From UBA1447 sp002329225 (lineage in GTDB: Bacteria; Bacillota; Clostridia; Oscillospirales; Acutalibacteraceae): 64,000 nucleotides of DNA. The stretch's first letter is position 1. Every line of letters begins with the position of its first letter. A model generated the notes under the pieces. It saw only the letters and a list, made by a program, of their open reading frames with translations. It did no database searches and was not told the origin of the DNA. A program made the position numbers and the translations under genes. Shown in pieces: positions 1 to 9,518 of this stretch. The stretch lies in assembly GCA_050946835.1 (NCBI GenBank), contig JBMNVN010000008.1, positions 14,524-78,523 of the forward strand. The letters run 5' to 3'.

Positions 1-187
1 TGCCGGGCGAGGATGTTCCGCTGTTGGAGTCGATTGCAATTTCCAGCTTAAAAAAACCCGTGCCCGCAATCGGAGCCGCTTCGGTTTTAATCTGGCCGAA
101 ACCGGCTAAAAGGCTTGTTAAAACCAGCGCCGCCGCCAGAAACAAGCTGAGTTTTTTATTAAAACTCTTTTTACTTAATTCCATCAT
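1..187 (-). CDS. secreted protein, N-terminal part only
   Basis: The gene starts inside the window and runs off the left edge, leaving about 62 codons. It opens with two consecutive ATG codons 6 bases after GGAGG. The N-terminus has a charged start (residues 2-12), a hydrophobic core (about 13-30) and a likely signal-peptidase site near the EAAP sequence, so the product is probably exported. The remaining 25 or so residues are too few to name a family. It is transcribed away from the membrane-protein pair to its right. Confidence 0.75.
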   Translation of the reverse strand, partial: MMELSKKSFNKKLSLFLAAALVLTSLLAGFGQIKTEAAPIAGTGFFKLEIAIDSNSGTSSPG

Positions 188-283
188 TCTGAGCCTCCAT
201 TTCAAAGTTTGGCGTTTTTTTCAACATTTGAATCCCGTGCAATTAGGCACACTGCTCTGATTAATATCCCACTATTCATGCTA

Positions 284-312
284 ACTATATCACTCCGGCT
301 CCCCCGTGTCAA
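284..312 (-). promoter_or_regulatory. sigma-A promoter of the secreted protein
   Basis: On the minus strand TTGACA (307-312) is followed by a 17-base spacer and TATAGT (284-289). This is near consensus and lies about 100 bases before the start of the secreted protein. Confidence 0.7.
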
Positions 313-575
313 TATTCCGACATATTTTTTTGCAGTTAACAATAGCAATTTCACCAAAACAAAGTATCCCCAAGTTGTGGCATTTGCTAATGATATACAC
401 CACCCTATATTGTGCCCACAAAGCGAAATTTGTAAAAAATCAGGCTGTTTGCCCCTCTGTTTTTACTTAAATCTGTCAAAATTTTTTCTAAAACGCTGTT
501 AAAATTTGCCTCTTTTCCTGTTCCCGGATATTCTTTAACCGATTTATAAAGAGAAGGAGCCGTTTTCCGCCTTCG

Positions 576-604
576 TTGACAAGGCAGAGGCAGAGGAGTA
601 TACT
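576..604 (+). promoter_or_regulatory. sigma-A promoter of the membrane-protein pair
   Basis: TTGACA (576-581), a 17-base spacer and TATACT (599-604) lie about 110 bases before the TTG start at 714. This is the best promoter upstream of the two tandem membrane genes. Confidence 0.75.
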
Positions 605-713
605 CTAAAAAACTTTTTGTCTTCAAAATCGGCAGTTTCGCTTATGATAAGTTTCGCTCCGTTTCGTGCGCTTTGCGGCTTTTTACCGGCCGCAAAAGGT
701 AAAGGGGATTAAA

Positions 714-1976
714 TTGAAACATTCGGCAAAAACCCTCAAAAAAGATATTCCGCCCGCTCCGACAAACAGACCCTCTCCGGGCGTGCGCGCTTTTGAAAAA
801 ATTCAGTATGAGCTGCCTTTGCTCATTTTTATTCTGCTGCTCGGTATTCCTCACATGAAAGAGCTGCCGGATATGTACTATACCATGCACATATTTGATT
901 ATCGCATAGGTTTTGCCCCCCGGATTTTTATCGGTTCGCTGATGGCTTTATTTACCGATTATAAATCCCTCGCTTTTATGAACCGATTTTTCACGATAGT
1001 TTTTCTTATTGAAGCCGTTTTACTTGCGTTTGCGGCGGGAGGCATTATACGCAGGGCAAAAGGCGAGGAAAAAGAAACCGTTATTTACTTTATCGCCCTG
1101 TTTTTTGCCATACCCCACACCGCCTGCCTGCCTTACTCCGAGACCCTTTCTTTAGACAGGTTTTTGGTTATTATTACCGTGCTTGCGCTTATGGCTCTGC
1201 GGCTCAGAGGATTTCGGTGGCTCGTTCCTCTTTTTATTGTCGCCGGGTTGGCAACATACCACGGTTTTGCCTTTATGTATATGCCCGTAATAGCCCTGCT
1301 GCTGATATATGAGGCATTAAAAGACAGGAACCCGCCCCGAAGCCTGATTCTATGTATCATCGGCTTTATAACCATGGCGGTATTTTCCGCTTATTTCTTT
1401 CTCTACAGCGGGGTGCCGGGTTTTAACTCTGTCGAAGACCCCATTGCCTGGGCCGCCGACAAAACGGATATGAGTATTACAGGACATGCTGTAAAAGTGG
1501 TTCGCTTCTATTTATGCAGCTCGCCTCTGGATCACCTTGAATACACAATTGAGGAAGAATTCGTGCAACGCAGAATCGGCCCCGACCTTGCCGCAGCCGC
1601 TCTGTTGCTCCCCATGTTTGCATGTTTTTGGAAAATATGGATAACTGCTCTGAAATCGGTGGAAAAAAAAGCGGAAAAGTTCATTTTTCTTATGTGCCTG
1701 TTGGCTCCCGCCGCAAGGATTCCGATGTACTTTCTCTCCAGCGATTACTTCAGGTTTTGGATGCCTGTTGTAGCTGCACAGTTTTTCTTCCTGTTCTACT
1801 TTACCGTTGCCCAAGACGGGGCGGTTCTTAAAGGTCTGGGAGAAGCAGGCAGGTTTTTCAGAAAGAACTTCATTCTGTTCTTAGCCATGTTAATTTTCTT
1901 TGCCATGACTTTCCTTTTGTCCGCCAAAGGGCAGTGGTGGAATAGTCTACCTTGGCGTATGGGACTGGATTATTGA
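714..1976 (+). CDS. polytopic membrane protein, paralogue of the next gene
   Basis: About 420 residues with roughly ten hydrophobic segments, so an integral membrane protein. TTG at 714 is preferred over an upstream GTG because GGGG stands 6 bases before it. The first hydrophobic segment begins with a tyrosine-Glu-Leu-Pro motif that recurs at the same place in the next gene, suggesting an old duplication. The layout (short cytoplasmic start, many TM segments, charged loops) recalls polysaccharide polymerases or GT-C glycosyltransferases, but I see no diagnostic motif. Function unknown. Confidence 0.75.
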   Translation: MKHSAKTLKKDIPPAPTNRPSPGVRAFEKIQYELPLLIFILLLGIPHMKELPDMYYTMHIFDYRIGFAPRIFIGSLMALFTDYKSLAFMNRFFTIVFLIEAVLLAFAAGGIIRRAKGEEKETVIYFIALFFAIPHTACLPYSETLSLDRFLVIITVLALMALRLRGFRWLVPLFIVAGLATYHGFAFMYMPVIALLLIYEALKDRNPPRSLILCIIGFITMAVFSAYFFLYSGVPGFNSVEDPIAWAADKTDMSITGHAVKVVRFYLCSSPLDHLEYTIEEEFVQRRIGPDLAAAALLLPMFACFWKIWITALKSVEKKAEKFIFLMCLLAPAARIPMYFLSSDYFRFWMPVVAAQFFFLFYFTVAQDGAVLKGLGEAGRFFRKNFILFLAMLIFFAMTFLLSAKGQWWNSLPWRMGLDY

Positions 1977-2019
1977 ACAGACAAAAGGAGTACAACCTTT
2001 TGTCAGAAGGGAGAGGATC

Positions 2020-2997
2020 TTGAGAGTTTCCGCTTTTTACAAAAAAACCGAATATGAACTCCCGATTTTCTTCCTGCTGTTTTTGCGTTTGGTTTTCACC
2101 GTCTCTTTCAACTTGTTTTCAATAAAAACTTTGTTTTCTATTGTTTTCTTTGCTTTTTTCGCCTTTATTCTTGGCAAGATGCTTAGGGAAGCAGACACTT
2201 CCCTCAATCGGATTTTACTTGTTTTCATAGCCATGTTTTTAGGCAGCGCAGTCACCAACTTCGGGCTTTTTCTTAACGGTGCTTACGGATTGCCGACACC
2301 TAAAGTATATTACACAAATTTACTGAGTGTGCTTTGCGTTATCTTATCCGTCATTCGGGCAAACAAGGCCGGAGAAAAATGGTTTATACCGGCAGCCTGT
2401 TTTTTCTGCACGGCTTTAAGTCCCGCCTTTGCCGCCGCCTATTTTCCGGTCATCCTAATTGTATTGATTTTAACGACTTTTGAAAAAACGACCGGCGAGA
2501 ACATTTTTTTGTGTATAATCAGTATAGCGGTAACGGTTGCAGGTGTTTTTGTTTTCGGCAGGGACAGCGTTTTTGCCGAAAAACTTACCCTCCCCTCTCT
2601 TTGGGAAACTAATTGGTTGAAGCTCGCCTATACTTTTGCCGTAACCGCACCGCTATTTATGATTTTCTTTTATCTTTGGGGCAGGACATTCGTTAAAAGT
2701 AAAAAGCAAAAGGCCGGCTTGACTTTTTTTCTCACTGCAGTTTTGCCCCTCTTCTCTTTGCTCCTGTTGGTTTTTGAAAAACCTTACTATGACCCGGTTA
2801 TATCATATCTTTTTGCGCAGTTTACCCTATTCGCTTACCATCTGCACAACAACAACTCCAACTTCATCGCCGCGTTAAAGGGATTGGCAGTTTCTTTTGA
2901 AAAAAATCCGTTGCCCCTCCTTATTACTCTGATCTACCTGACGGCACTGTCTTTGTTGCGCTATAATCAAAACCTGCCCCCTCGAATTTTTGTTTAG
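2020..2997 (+). CDS. polytopic membrane protein
   Basis: A 325-residue protein with about nine predicted TM segments. The TTG start is preceded by GGGAGAGG. It follows the previous gene by 43 bases and is probably co-transcribed with it. Its start (YKKTEYELP, then a hydrophobic run) mirrors the upstream gene, so the two look like diverged paralogues of different length. No catalytic motif is recognised. A role in envelope or glycan biology is only inferred from membrane topology and the nearby galU. Confidence 0.7.
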   Translation: MRVSAFYKKTEYELPIFFLLFLRLVFTVSFNLFSIKTLFSIVFFAFFAFILGKMLREADTSLNRILLVFIAMFLGSAVTNFGLFLNGAYGLPTPKVYYTNLLSVLCVILSVIRANKAGEKWFIPAACFFCTALSPAFAAAYFPVILIVLILTTFEKTTGENIFLCIISIAVTVAGVFVFGRDSVFAEKLTLPSLWETNWLKLAYTFAVTAPLFMIFFYLWGRTFVKSKKQKAGLTFFLTAVLPLFSLLLLVFEKPYYDPVISYLFAQFTLFAYHLHNNNSNFIAALKGLAVSFEKNPLPLLITLIYLTALSLLRYNQNLPPRIFV

Positions 2998-3024
2998 AAC
3001 TTGACAAAGCCTGCACCGTAATTG

Positions 3025-3052
3025 TTGAATTTTTCCACTCTTGTGTTAGAAT
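3025..3052 (+). promoter_or_regulatory. possible sigma-A promoter
   Basis: TTGAAT (3025-3030), a 16-base spacer and TAGAAT (3047-3052) lie 40 bases before the RING-like gene. An isolated TTGACA at 3001 has no good -10 partner. Confidence 0.45.
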
Positions 3053-3092
3053 TAATTTTGCGCACATACTATATCTGATATGTTGGTGGCTT

Positions 3093-4058
3093 ATGCTTTA
3101 CGAAAAAGAAAATTGTCCCGTTTGCGGTAAAACTTTTGTCCCCGGTGACGACATAGTCGTCTGTCCCGAATGCGGTACACCTCACCACAGGGAATGCTGG
3201 ACTGAAAACGGCGCTTGCGCCAACAGCGGCCTGCATTCCGAAGGTTTTGTTTGGAAAAACTCCGAAAAGGCCGCCGAATCGGGGGACTTAAAAAACAACA
3301 TCTGCCCCGGTGAGCCGGCAAAAGTTTGTCCGCTCTGCGGTTATGCGGACGCAGACGGCAACGAAGATTGTCCTCTTTGTAAAAATACGGGGGATGAAAA
3401 TAAAAATGCGGAAAATGGAGAAGGAACTCTCTCCCCGCTCTCCCGCTACATCGGCACTTTTCCTTTTATAGGTATTGACCCCTCGGAAGAGCTCGACGGT
3501 ATTAAAGCCCTTGACATTGCACTTTATGTGCGGTTCAGTGCCCATCGGTATCTGGATAAATTCCGCAAAGCTCTTTCAAATCCAAAAAAACCGAGTTGGA
3601 ACTGGGCGGCATTTTTCTTTTCACCATATTGGTTCTTCTTCCGTAAACTCTATTGGCTGGGGGGAATATTTCTCGGACTTCATTTTGCCCTTTCCGTAGC
3701 TTTTGCAGGTCCAATGGGAGAGTTGCAGACGCTTTTGCTCGAAATCAACCGCCAAACGTATGTTACACCCGAAATGGACACCTTTATCGTCCGGTTGGCC
3801 GAATTCTTCCCTATGATGCTTATCAATCTTTTTCTTAACCTTGTTTTACGCTGTTCTGCCGCAGCGGTCGCCGTTCCCGCTTACAGAAATAAGGTTTTTA
3901 AAGATTTGCGCTCCATAAGGCGATTTGCTGCGGACGAAAACGTTTTCCGCGCCCTTACACTGCGCCGCGGGGGGACTTCCGGTTTTGCTTTGATGGGCAG
4001 CGTACTCTTATTCGATTTACTCTGGATTACCCTCAATTACATTGTCAGTCAACTGTAA
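3093..4058 (+). CDS. RING-like zinc-finger / DUF2628 membrane protein
   Basis: The 321-residue protein starts with a prokaryotic RING-like zinc module: Cys8/Cys11, Cys24/Cys27, His31 or His32 and Cys35. A second zinc ribbon follows with Cys79/Cys82 and Cys93/Cys96. After an acidic linker comes a DUF2628-like block (about 165-220) with the WNWAAFFFSPYWFFFRK signature and several TM helices up to the C-terminus. The family occurs in many clostridia. It is thought to be a membrane protein with a cytoplasmic zinc head, but no activity is established. Start ATG follows GGTGG. It stands alone, 29 bases before galU. Confidence 0.75.
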   Translation: MLYEKENCPVCGKTFVPGDDIVVCPECGTPHHRECWTENGACANSGLHSEGFVWKNSEKAAESGDLKNNICPGEPAKVCPLCGYADADGNEDCPLCKNTGDENKNAENGEGTLSPLSRYIGTFPFIGIDPSEELDGIKALDIALYVRFSAHRYLDKFRKALSNPKKPSWNWAAFFFSPYWFFFRKLYWLGGIFLGLHFALSVAFAGPMGELQTLLLEINRQTYVTPEMDTFIVRLAEFFPMMLINLFLNLVLRCSAAAVAVPAYRNKVFKDLRSIRRFAADENVFRALTLRRGGTSGFALMGSVLLFDLLWITLNYIVSQL

Positions 4059-4087
4059 TATAAAACTATATAAAAGGAGTCTTTTTT

Positions 4088-4963
4088 ATGAAAGTTAAGA
4101 AAGCTGTTATTCCGGCAGCGGGATTGGGAACCCGGGTCTTACCCGCCTCAAAAGCGGTCCCGAAAGAAATGCTCAACATCGTGGACAAGCCTGCAATTCA
4201 ATACATTGTGGAGGAGGCTGCCGCCGCGGGTATTGAGGATATACTCATAATCACCAACCGGGGCAAAGGCGCCATTGAAGACCACTTTGACTATGCTTTC
4301 GAGTTGGAAACAGCTTTAGCGGCCAATCCTTCAAAGGCCAAGATGCTCGAAGATGTACGGGCTGCAGCGGAGCTTGCAAACATATACTTTTTGCGCCAGA
4401 AAGTAACAAAGGGCTTGGGACATGCAATATTATGTGCCAAAAGCTTTGTAGGAAATGAACCTTTTGCCGTACTTTACGGCGATGACGTGATTTTTTCGGA
4501 AGACCCGGTTATAGGGCAGTTATGCCGTGCCTATGAAGAATTCGGCAAAGCCATTGTAGGCGTAAAAGAAGTTCCCCGGGAGCTGGTAAAGCTTTATTGC
4601 ACACTGGATGTTTCACCTTTAAAAGGCAGAGCCATGAACTGCCACAGTATTATTGAAAAACCTACGGAAGAACAAATAATGAGCCACTATTCCATTTTAG
4701 GCCGGTTGATTTTACCGCCTGAGATTTTCTCCATACTGGAAGAAGGAATAAAGCACTCCGGCGATGCCGAGTTTTATCTGACCGACTCCATGAGCGACCT
4801 TGCCAAAGCCGGGAAGCTGCTGGCCTATGACTTTGACGGAACACGTTACGATATGGGCAACAAGTTGGGAATGATGAAAGCCAACTGCGAAGTGGCACTG
4901 AACCATCCGGAAATCGGCGAGAGTTTCCGTGCCTATTTGAAGGAGCTTTCTTCCAAACTTTAA
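4088..4963 (+). CDS. galU: UTP--glucose-1-phosphate uridylyltransferase
   Basis: Makes UDP-glucose from UTP and glucose-1-phosphate in the cytoplasm, feeding cell-wall, capsule and glycolipid synthesis. The 291-residue length is typical. The nucleotidyltransferase signature GLGTRVLPASKAVPKEML lies at residues 12-29, followed by the family blocks DKPAIQYIVEEA and YGDDVIF. AAAGGAG precedes the ATG by a T-rich spacer. It sits 35 bases before the ceramidase-family gene on the same strand, so the two may be co-transcribed. The later polysaccharide genes in this window would use its product. Confidence 0.93.
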   Translation: MKVKKAVIPAAGLGTRVLPASKAVPKEMLNIVDKPAIQYIVEEAAAAGIEDILIITNRGKGAIEDHFDYAFELETALAANPSKAKMLEDVRAAAELANIYFLRQKVTKGLGHAILCAKSFVGNEPFAVLYGDDVIFSEDPVIGQLCRAYEEFGKAIVGVKEVPRELVKLYCTLDVSPLKGRAMNCHSIIEKPTEEQIMSHYSILGRLILPPEIFSILEEGIKHSGDAEFYLTDSMSDLAKAGKLLAYDFDGTRYDMGNKLGMMKANCEVALNHPEIGESFRAYLKELSSKL

Positions 4964-4998
4964 GTCCTGAGAGTTTTTATACCGAGGAGGAGGAAAAA

Positions 4999-6438
4999 AT
5001 GAGCGCTAAATCATTGCTGTCAAAAGCTTTAAAAAAGTCGGTATCCGTACCGAAATTTAGAAGGGGTAAGTTCCCCGATGCCTCACCCTTGCCTGAAGGT
5101 AAATTTGACAAGTTGGATAAAGCCCCTGCAAAACATTTCACTGCAGGGTTCGGAAAAGCCGCAATTATTCCTCCCGATTTGCTGAACAAAAAATACTATG
5201 TAGCCGGCTACAACATCAACAACCCGGCAACGGGTATTCTGGATGTTCCCCATGTTCATGCACTTTGGCTGGATGACAATTCCGGCCGGGGTGCCGTGGT
5301 TTTTGTATCCCTCGATGCGGTGGGTATGCTTAATAAGGATGTAAATGATGTCAAGGCATCCATGGCGGGTTTTCTTAAAGAGGCGGGCTGCCGCAGCATT
5401 AACATTCTTTGCACCCACAACCATGCCGGTATAGATACCATGGGGCTGTGGGGTCCCCTGCCCCTGACCGGACAGAATCCGAAATTTATGGAAATTGTTT
5501 TTAACGGTATAAACACCGCCGTGCGCAAGGCCTATGAGGACCGCCGCAAGGCTGATGTTTACTTGGGGCGAATTCCCGTGGAAGGAATGCAAAACGACCA
5601 CCGCACACCGGTAGTCTACTCCAAAACTCTGACCCGTTTTCGTATTGTGCCTACTGACGGCAGCCGGGAAATTTACTTCATAAACTTTGCCGCCCACTCC
5701 GAGTCCCTCGGCGGCGGCAACTCCCTTGTAAGCGCCGACTTCCCCGCCTATATGAGGGAGAAAATACTGGAGGAAACCGGAGCGGAAACCGTTTATTGTG
5801 TGGGAGCGATAGGCGGCATGATCAGCATGGACCGCATAGGTGACGACATAGTGGAATCCACAAAAGCCATAGGACGCAAGGTTGCGGAATTCACACTTGC
5901 TATTGAAAAGGAAGAAAAAATCAAACCGGAAATAAACTTTATGCGTCAGGAATTTTATGCCGAAGTTGACAACCATGTGCTTATGCTGGCCACAAAAATC
6001 GGCATCCTTAAAGCCGACAGATATCACAAAAAAAGCGCCAGCCACGGTTATGTTTTAAAGTCCGAAATGACCTATTTCGAAATCGGCGGGGTCAAAATGC
6101 TTCTGCTCCCCTGCGAAATCTTCCCCGAACTTGTTTTCGGAGGCTATCTGAGCAGTGAGGAGTCCGCCGAAGGTAAGGGGCCGGAGATCAACCCCACCCC
6201 TTTGACAGAGATAGCCGGTGAAGAAGAACTTCTGATTTTCGGTCTGGCAAACGACGAGCTGGGTTATGTTCTTCCGCCCAATGATTTTCTTTTAGATGCG
6301 AATATGCCTTATCTGGAAAAGGCAAAGGACCGTTTGGGACGCAACCACTACGAGGAAACAAACTCTCTCGGCCCTAAAACCGCCCCCACAATAGCCGATG
6401 CTTTTGCTCGGATTATGAAGGTTGTCAGTAAACAGTAA
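4999..6438 (+). CDS. neutral/alkaline ceramidase family protein
   Basis: The 479-residue protein matches the N-terminal domain of neutral/alkaline non-lysosomal ceramidases: a start block (AGFGKAAIIPPDL), a VFVSLDAVGM strand and a metal-site loop around THNHAGID (residues 139-146). It is shorter than secreted ceramidases, has no signal peptide and lacks the C-terminal immunoglobulin-like domain, so a cytoplasmic hydrolase of unknown amide substrate is more likely than a true ceramidase. GAGGAGG precedes the ATG. The product of galU, just upstream, makes UDP-glucose for glycolipids, so lipid metabolism is a possible but unproved link. Confidence 0.75.
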   Translation: MSAKSLLSKALKKSVSVPKFRRGKFPDASPLPEGKFDKLDKAPAKHFTAGFGKAAIIPPDLLNKKYYVAGYNINNPATGILDVPHVHALWLDDNSGRGAVVFVSLDAVGMLNKDVNDVKASMAGFLKEAGCRSINILCTHNHAGIDTMGLWGPLPLTGQNPKFMEIVFNGINTAVRKAYEDRRKADVYLGRIPVEGMQNDHRTPVVYSKTLTRFRIVPTDGSREIYFINFAAHSESLGGGNSLVSADFPAYMREKILEETGAETVYCVGAIGGMISMDRIGDDIVESTKAIGRKVAEFTLAIEKEEKIKPEINFMRQEFYAEVDNHVLMLATKIGILKADRYHKKSASHGYVLKSEMTYFEIGGVKMLLLPCEIFPELVFGGYLSSEESAEGKGPEINPTPLTEIAGEEELLIFGLANDELGYVLPPNDFLLDANMPYLEKAKDRLGRNHYEETNSLGPKTAPTIADAFARIMKVVSKQ

Positions 6439-6486
6439 TATACCGAGTTGAAAACGAGCCGGAATATGGAACAGGATGTGATTTTT

Positions 6487-8175
6487 TTGAAGTCAAATCT
6501 TTTTAAAATCGTTGCCGTATTGGTCAGCCTTTCTCTCCTTACGGCTATCCTTTCATCATGCAAACCCGACCCTGACCAGAACAGCACAACCCTTGAGACC
6601 ATGGCACCCGTTGACGATGTCTGGCGGGAGGGCTTGTCACGGGACAAGATTACAACGCCTAATACCCTAAGCCCCGAAGAAATTACTAAGATAGTCAAAG
6701 AGGCTTTAGGCCCTGATTCCAAATGGGACGGCAACTATATTAAGTTAAGCCCGGCTGAAAAAGAGATAATCAAAGCCTATTTTTCGAAAAATGGCTATGC
6801 CATCAACATCCTCGGCGCAAAGCCCCTGCTTTCACCCGACAAATACGAACCTGTCATCCCGGTTTCAACAAAGACTCTATCGGGCCTCATTGCCGGTTCT
6901 CCGATAGGTTTCGGCGGCTCGGGTAATTCCATGTTTGAAAGAGTTGCACCCACAAAAGACGGCGGCTATGTGATAACGGGTTTTTTCAGCACCGTTTCCG
7001 GCGACTGTGCCGAAGCGGGAGAGGACTGGACAGGCACCAAAAGTTCCCTTGTAAAATATGACAAAGACGGCAATCTGCAGTGGAAGGCCTTCCTCGGGGG
7101 GGACGGAGGGGGAGTAAACTTCCGCGGACTCACCGTTCTGGCGGACGACAGTATCATCGTCTCCGGTGACACTAAGGCTCCTTCCGTAGGAGCAAAAAAC
7201 GACAAGTTTTTTGATGCACTTTTGGTTAAGTACTCGCCTTCCGGCAAACAGGAATGGATAAAGACCATGAGCGGCAGTAAAAGCGAATGGTTTTCCTGTG
7301 TTGCCGCTACGCCTGACGGAGGTTTTATTGCGGGAGGAAAAGCGGAATCCTCCGATGGAGATTTTGAAGACTTAAAGGACGACAACATAAAAGCCATACT
7401 TGTCAAATTTGATGCCGATGGCGGAGTTCGTTGGAAGCGCTCGGTCAGCGGAACAAAAAGCAGCGAATTTGAAGGCCTTTCCGTCAACGGCAACGGTGAT
7501 ATTTTTGCCGTATGCAAAACCGCCGCTTCGGACGGAGATTTTGAAGCTCTTGCAGGCAGAGGACAGCTTGACACCTTGGTTTTTTCTTATGACAAAAACG
7601 GTACACTTAATTGGGCAAGTTCATTTTCCGGCAGCGGCTCCGATGAATTGATTGCCGTAGCCGCCTCCCCCGACGGGGGCTGTGTAATTGCGGGAAAATA
7701 CAGCATAGATATAATGGTTGACGGCAGTTTTTCCGCTTATCACAATGCCGGCTCATTTGACTCTTTTATTGTAAAATTCAACAAAAACGGCACGGTAGGT
7801 TGGGCAAAACCCGTAGCGGGCCTTGATAGTGAAGAGATAACGGGCATAACCGCTGTAGACGGAGGCTATGCCGCTGTGGGAATAACCTCATCCGCCAACC
7901 GGGACTTTGCCACTATAGGCAACAAGGGGGGCAGGGACGGTTTTATCATACTTATAGATGAACTCGGTGAAACAATCGCCATGGAATCCATTTCAGGAAC
8001 AACGGAAGATGTTCCGAGAGCCGTCACCTCGACCGATGACGGCAGGGTCATTGTGGTAGGCGGAACCAATTCCAACGACCTGTTTTTTGCCGGTATGAAA
8101 CCGGCGGCAAACAAGATACTCTTTAACTGCTATTCCGTTACCTTCACCCTTAAATGGGGTAAAGACGGCACCTGA
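6487..8175 (+). CDS. beta-propeller-repeat lipoprotein
   Basis: About 562 residues. The TTG at 6487 gives a textbook lipoprotein signal: MKS-Asn start, hydrophobic core, lipobox ILSSC with lipidated Cys25. AGGA lies 10 bases upstream. In-frame starts at 6448 and 6466 are possible but would extend the signal. From about residue 140 the chain carries at least six repeats of the form 'KYDKDGN-W---SGS-SE-F--V---DGG-I-G', the SBBP/beta-propeller type. The product is expected on the outer face of the membrane, perhaps binding ligands. No catalytic site is visible. Confidence 0.8.
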   Translation: MKSNLFKIVAVLVSLSLLTAILSSCKPDPDQNSTTLETMAPVDDVWREGLSRDKITTPNTLSPEEITKIVKEALGPDSKWDGNYIKLSPAEKEIIKAYFSKNGYAINILGAKPLLSPDKYEPVIPVSTKTLSGLIAGSPIGFGGSGNSMFERVAPTKDGGYVITGFFSTVSGDCAEAGEDWTGTKSSLVKYDKDGNLQWKAFLGGDGGGVNFRGLTVLADDSIIVSGDTKAPSVGAKNDKFFDALLVKYSPSGKQEWIKTMSGSKSEWFSCVAATPDGGFIAGGKAESSDGDFEDLKDDNIKAILVKFDADGGVRWKRSVSGTKSSEFEGLSVNGNGDIFAVCKTAASDGDFEALAGRGQLDTLVFSYDKNGTLNWASSFSGSGSDELIAVAASPDGGCVIAGKYSIDIMVDGSFSAYHNAGSFDSFIVKFNKNGTVGWAKPVAGLDSEEITGITAVDGGYAAVGITSSANRDFATIGNKGGRDGFIILIDELGETIAMESISGTTEDVPRAVTSTDDGRVIVVGGTNSNDLFFAGMKPAANKILFNCYSVTFTLKWGKDGT

Positions 8176-8198
8176 AATCTAAACTTAAAAACGAAAAT

Positions 8199-8236
8199 CC
8201 GCTCCGGTGTTTTGTGTTCCGGAGCGGTTTGTTTTT
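8199..8236. terminator. bidirectional terminator
   Basis: The stem CCGCTCCGG (8199-8207) pairs with CCGGAGCGG (8219-8227) and is followed by TTTGTTTTT on plus. On minus it leads into GATTTTCGTTTTT. It separates the lipoprotein gene from the convergent lysC. Confidence 0.85.
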
Positions 8237-8253
8237 CAGTTGCGCTATCCCTG

Positions 8254-9462
8254 TTACTCGTTCATAAAGGCGTCATGCACGGCTTCCACCGCCCGCTCGG
8301 CGTCTTTTGCGCTGATGAGAACGGATATTTTTATCTCGCTTGCCGCAATCATTTCTATATTTATATCGTTGCGGTAAAGAGCACCGAACATTTTTGAGGC
8401 CGTGTCCGCATGGGTTTGCATACCTGCACCCACTATTGAAATTTTTGCCACATCGGTGTCGCAGACTATCTGTGCATCCCGGGCAAAATCCAAAGAAGTT
8501 TCAAGCAGCTTGGCAACTTCCTTGGCACTGTCACGGCTGACGGTAAAGGCAATATCTTTTGTACCGTCCCTGCCGACGGACTGCAAAATCATATCCACAT
8601 TGATATTCTTAGCCGCTACTTTTCCGAAAATCTTATACGCCACACCCGGAATATCCGGCACACCGATAATTGAAATTCTTGCCACATTTGCGTCTTTAGT
8701 AACGCCCCTGACCAACATTTTTTCCACAGAGACCGCCTCCTTCACTATTGTACCCGGTAATCTTGAAAGGCTCGAGAGCACTTCAAGTTTTACATTAAAT
8801 CTTTTTGCCATTTCCACCGAACGGTTGTTAAGCACCTGCGCACCGAGGGTGGCAAGTTCCAGCATTTCATCATAGGTAATTTCGCTTAGCTTTCTTGCAC
8901 TTTTCACCTTGCGGGGGTCAGCGGTATAAACGCCCTCAACGTCGGTAAAAATCTGGCAGCGCTCGGCCCCCAATGTCGCGGCTATCGCCACCGCACTTGT
9001 ATCGGAGCCTCCGCGCCCCAAGGTGGTTATATCGTCGTATTTGCAGATACCCTGAAAGCCGGCAACGATTACAATATTTTTTTTACTGAGTTCAGCACTG
9101 ATTCTTTCCGCCGTTACGGTTTTAACCCGGGCATTGCCGTAGTTGGAATTTGTTTTAAACCCGGCCTGCCAGCCCAAAAGGGAGCAAACGGGAACATCAA
9201 GGGTTTCAATTGCCATAGCCAATAACGCTATCGAAATCTGCTCCCCTGCGGACATAAGCATATCCATCTCCCGGCGGGAAGGATCGGGGTTTATCTCCTT
9301 TGCCTTGGCAATTAAATCATCGGTGGTATCCCCTTGGGCGGAAACAACTACCACCACATCGTTGCCCGCTTTGTAGGTGTCCGTCACTATGTTTGCCACA
9401 TTCATAACCCGCTCGGCGTTCGCCACGGAACTGCCGCCGAACTTTTGAACAATCAACGCCAT
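8254..9462 (-). CDS. lysC: aspartate kinase
   Basis: Phosphorylates aspartate, the first step to lysine, threonine and methionine. The 402-residue length matches monofunctional Lys-sensitive kinases. Residues 4-10 hold the KFGGSSV signature. FTDVEGVYTADPRKV marks the substrate/ATP region, and two ACT domains follow (about 265-335 and 345-402), the usual allosteric sites. The start ATG has GGAGGAAA upstream. It lies 56 bases downstream of hom on the same strand, with an intercistronic hairpin between them. Confidence 0.95.
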   Translation of the reverse strand: MALIVQKFGGSSVANAERVMNVANIVTDTYKAGNDVVVVVSAQGDTTDDLIAKAKEINPDPSRREMDMLMSAGEQISIALLAMAIETLDVPVCSLLGWQAGFKTNSNYGNARVKTVTAERISAELSKKNIVIVAGFQGICKYDDITTLGRGGSDTSAVAIAATLGAERCQIFTDVEGVYTADPRKVKSARKLSEITYDEMLELATLGAQVLNNRSVEMAKRFNVKLEVLSSLSRLPGTIVKEAVSVEKMLVRGVTKDANVARISIIGVPDIPGVAYKIFGKVAAKNINVDMILQSVGRDGTKDIAFTVSRDSAKEVAKLLETSLDFARDAQIVCDTDVAKISIVGAGMQTHADTASKMFGALYRNDINIEMIAASEIKISVLISAKDAERAVEAVHDAFMNE

Positions 9463-9476
9463 ACTTTTCCTCCAAA

Positions 9477-9503
9477 GCCGTTCAGACCCGTTGCCCGAAC
9501 GGC
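9477..9503. other. intercistronic hairpin between hom and lysC
   Basis: GCCGTTC (9477-9483) pairs with GAACGGC (9497-9503) just upstream of the lysC ribosome site. There is no T-run, so it is more likely an mRNA stability or translation element than a terminator. Confidence 0.45.
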
Positions 9504-9518
9504 GTAAATAATCTTTCT

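Larger units (their letters stand above)
188..713. other. intergenic region between divergent genes
   Basis: This 526-base gap holds two divergent promoters (284-312 on minus, 576-604 on plus) and long 5' leaders. I see no convincing coding sequence. The short open frames here lack ribosome sites and recognisable protein features. Confidence 0.6.

Noticed and set aside
5083..6045. Long minus-strand open frame of 320 codons
   Set aside because: It lies wholly inside the ceramidase-family gene on the other strand; the residue pattern is that of a shadow frame and there is no ribosome site.
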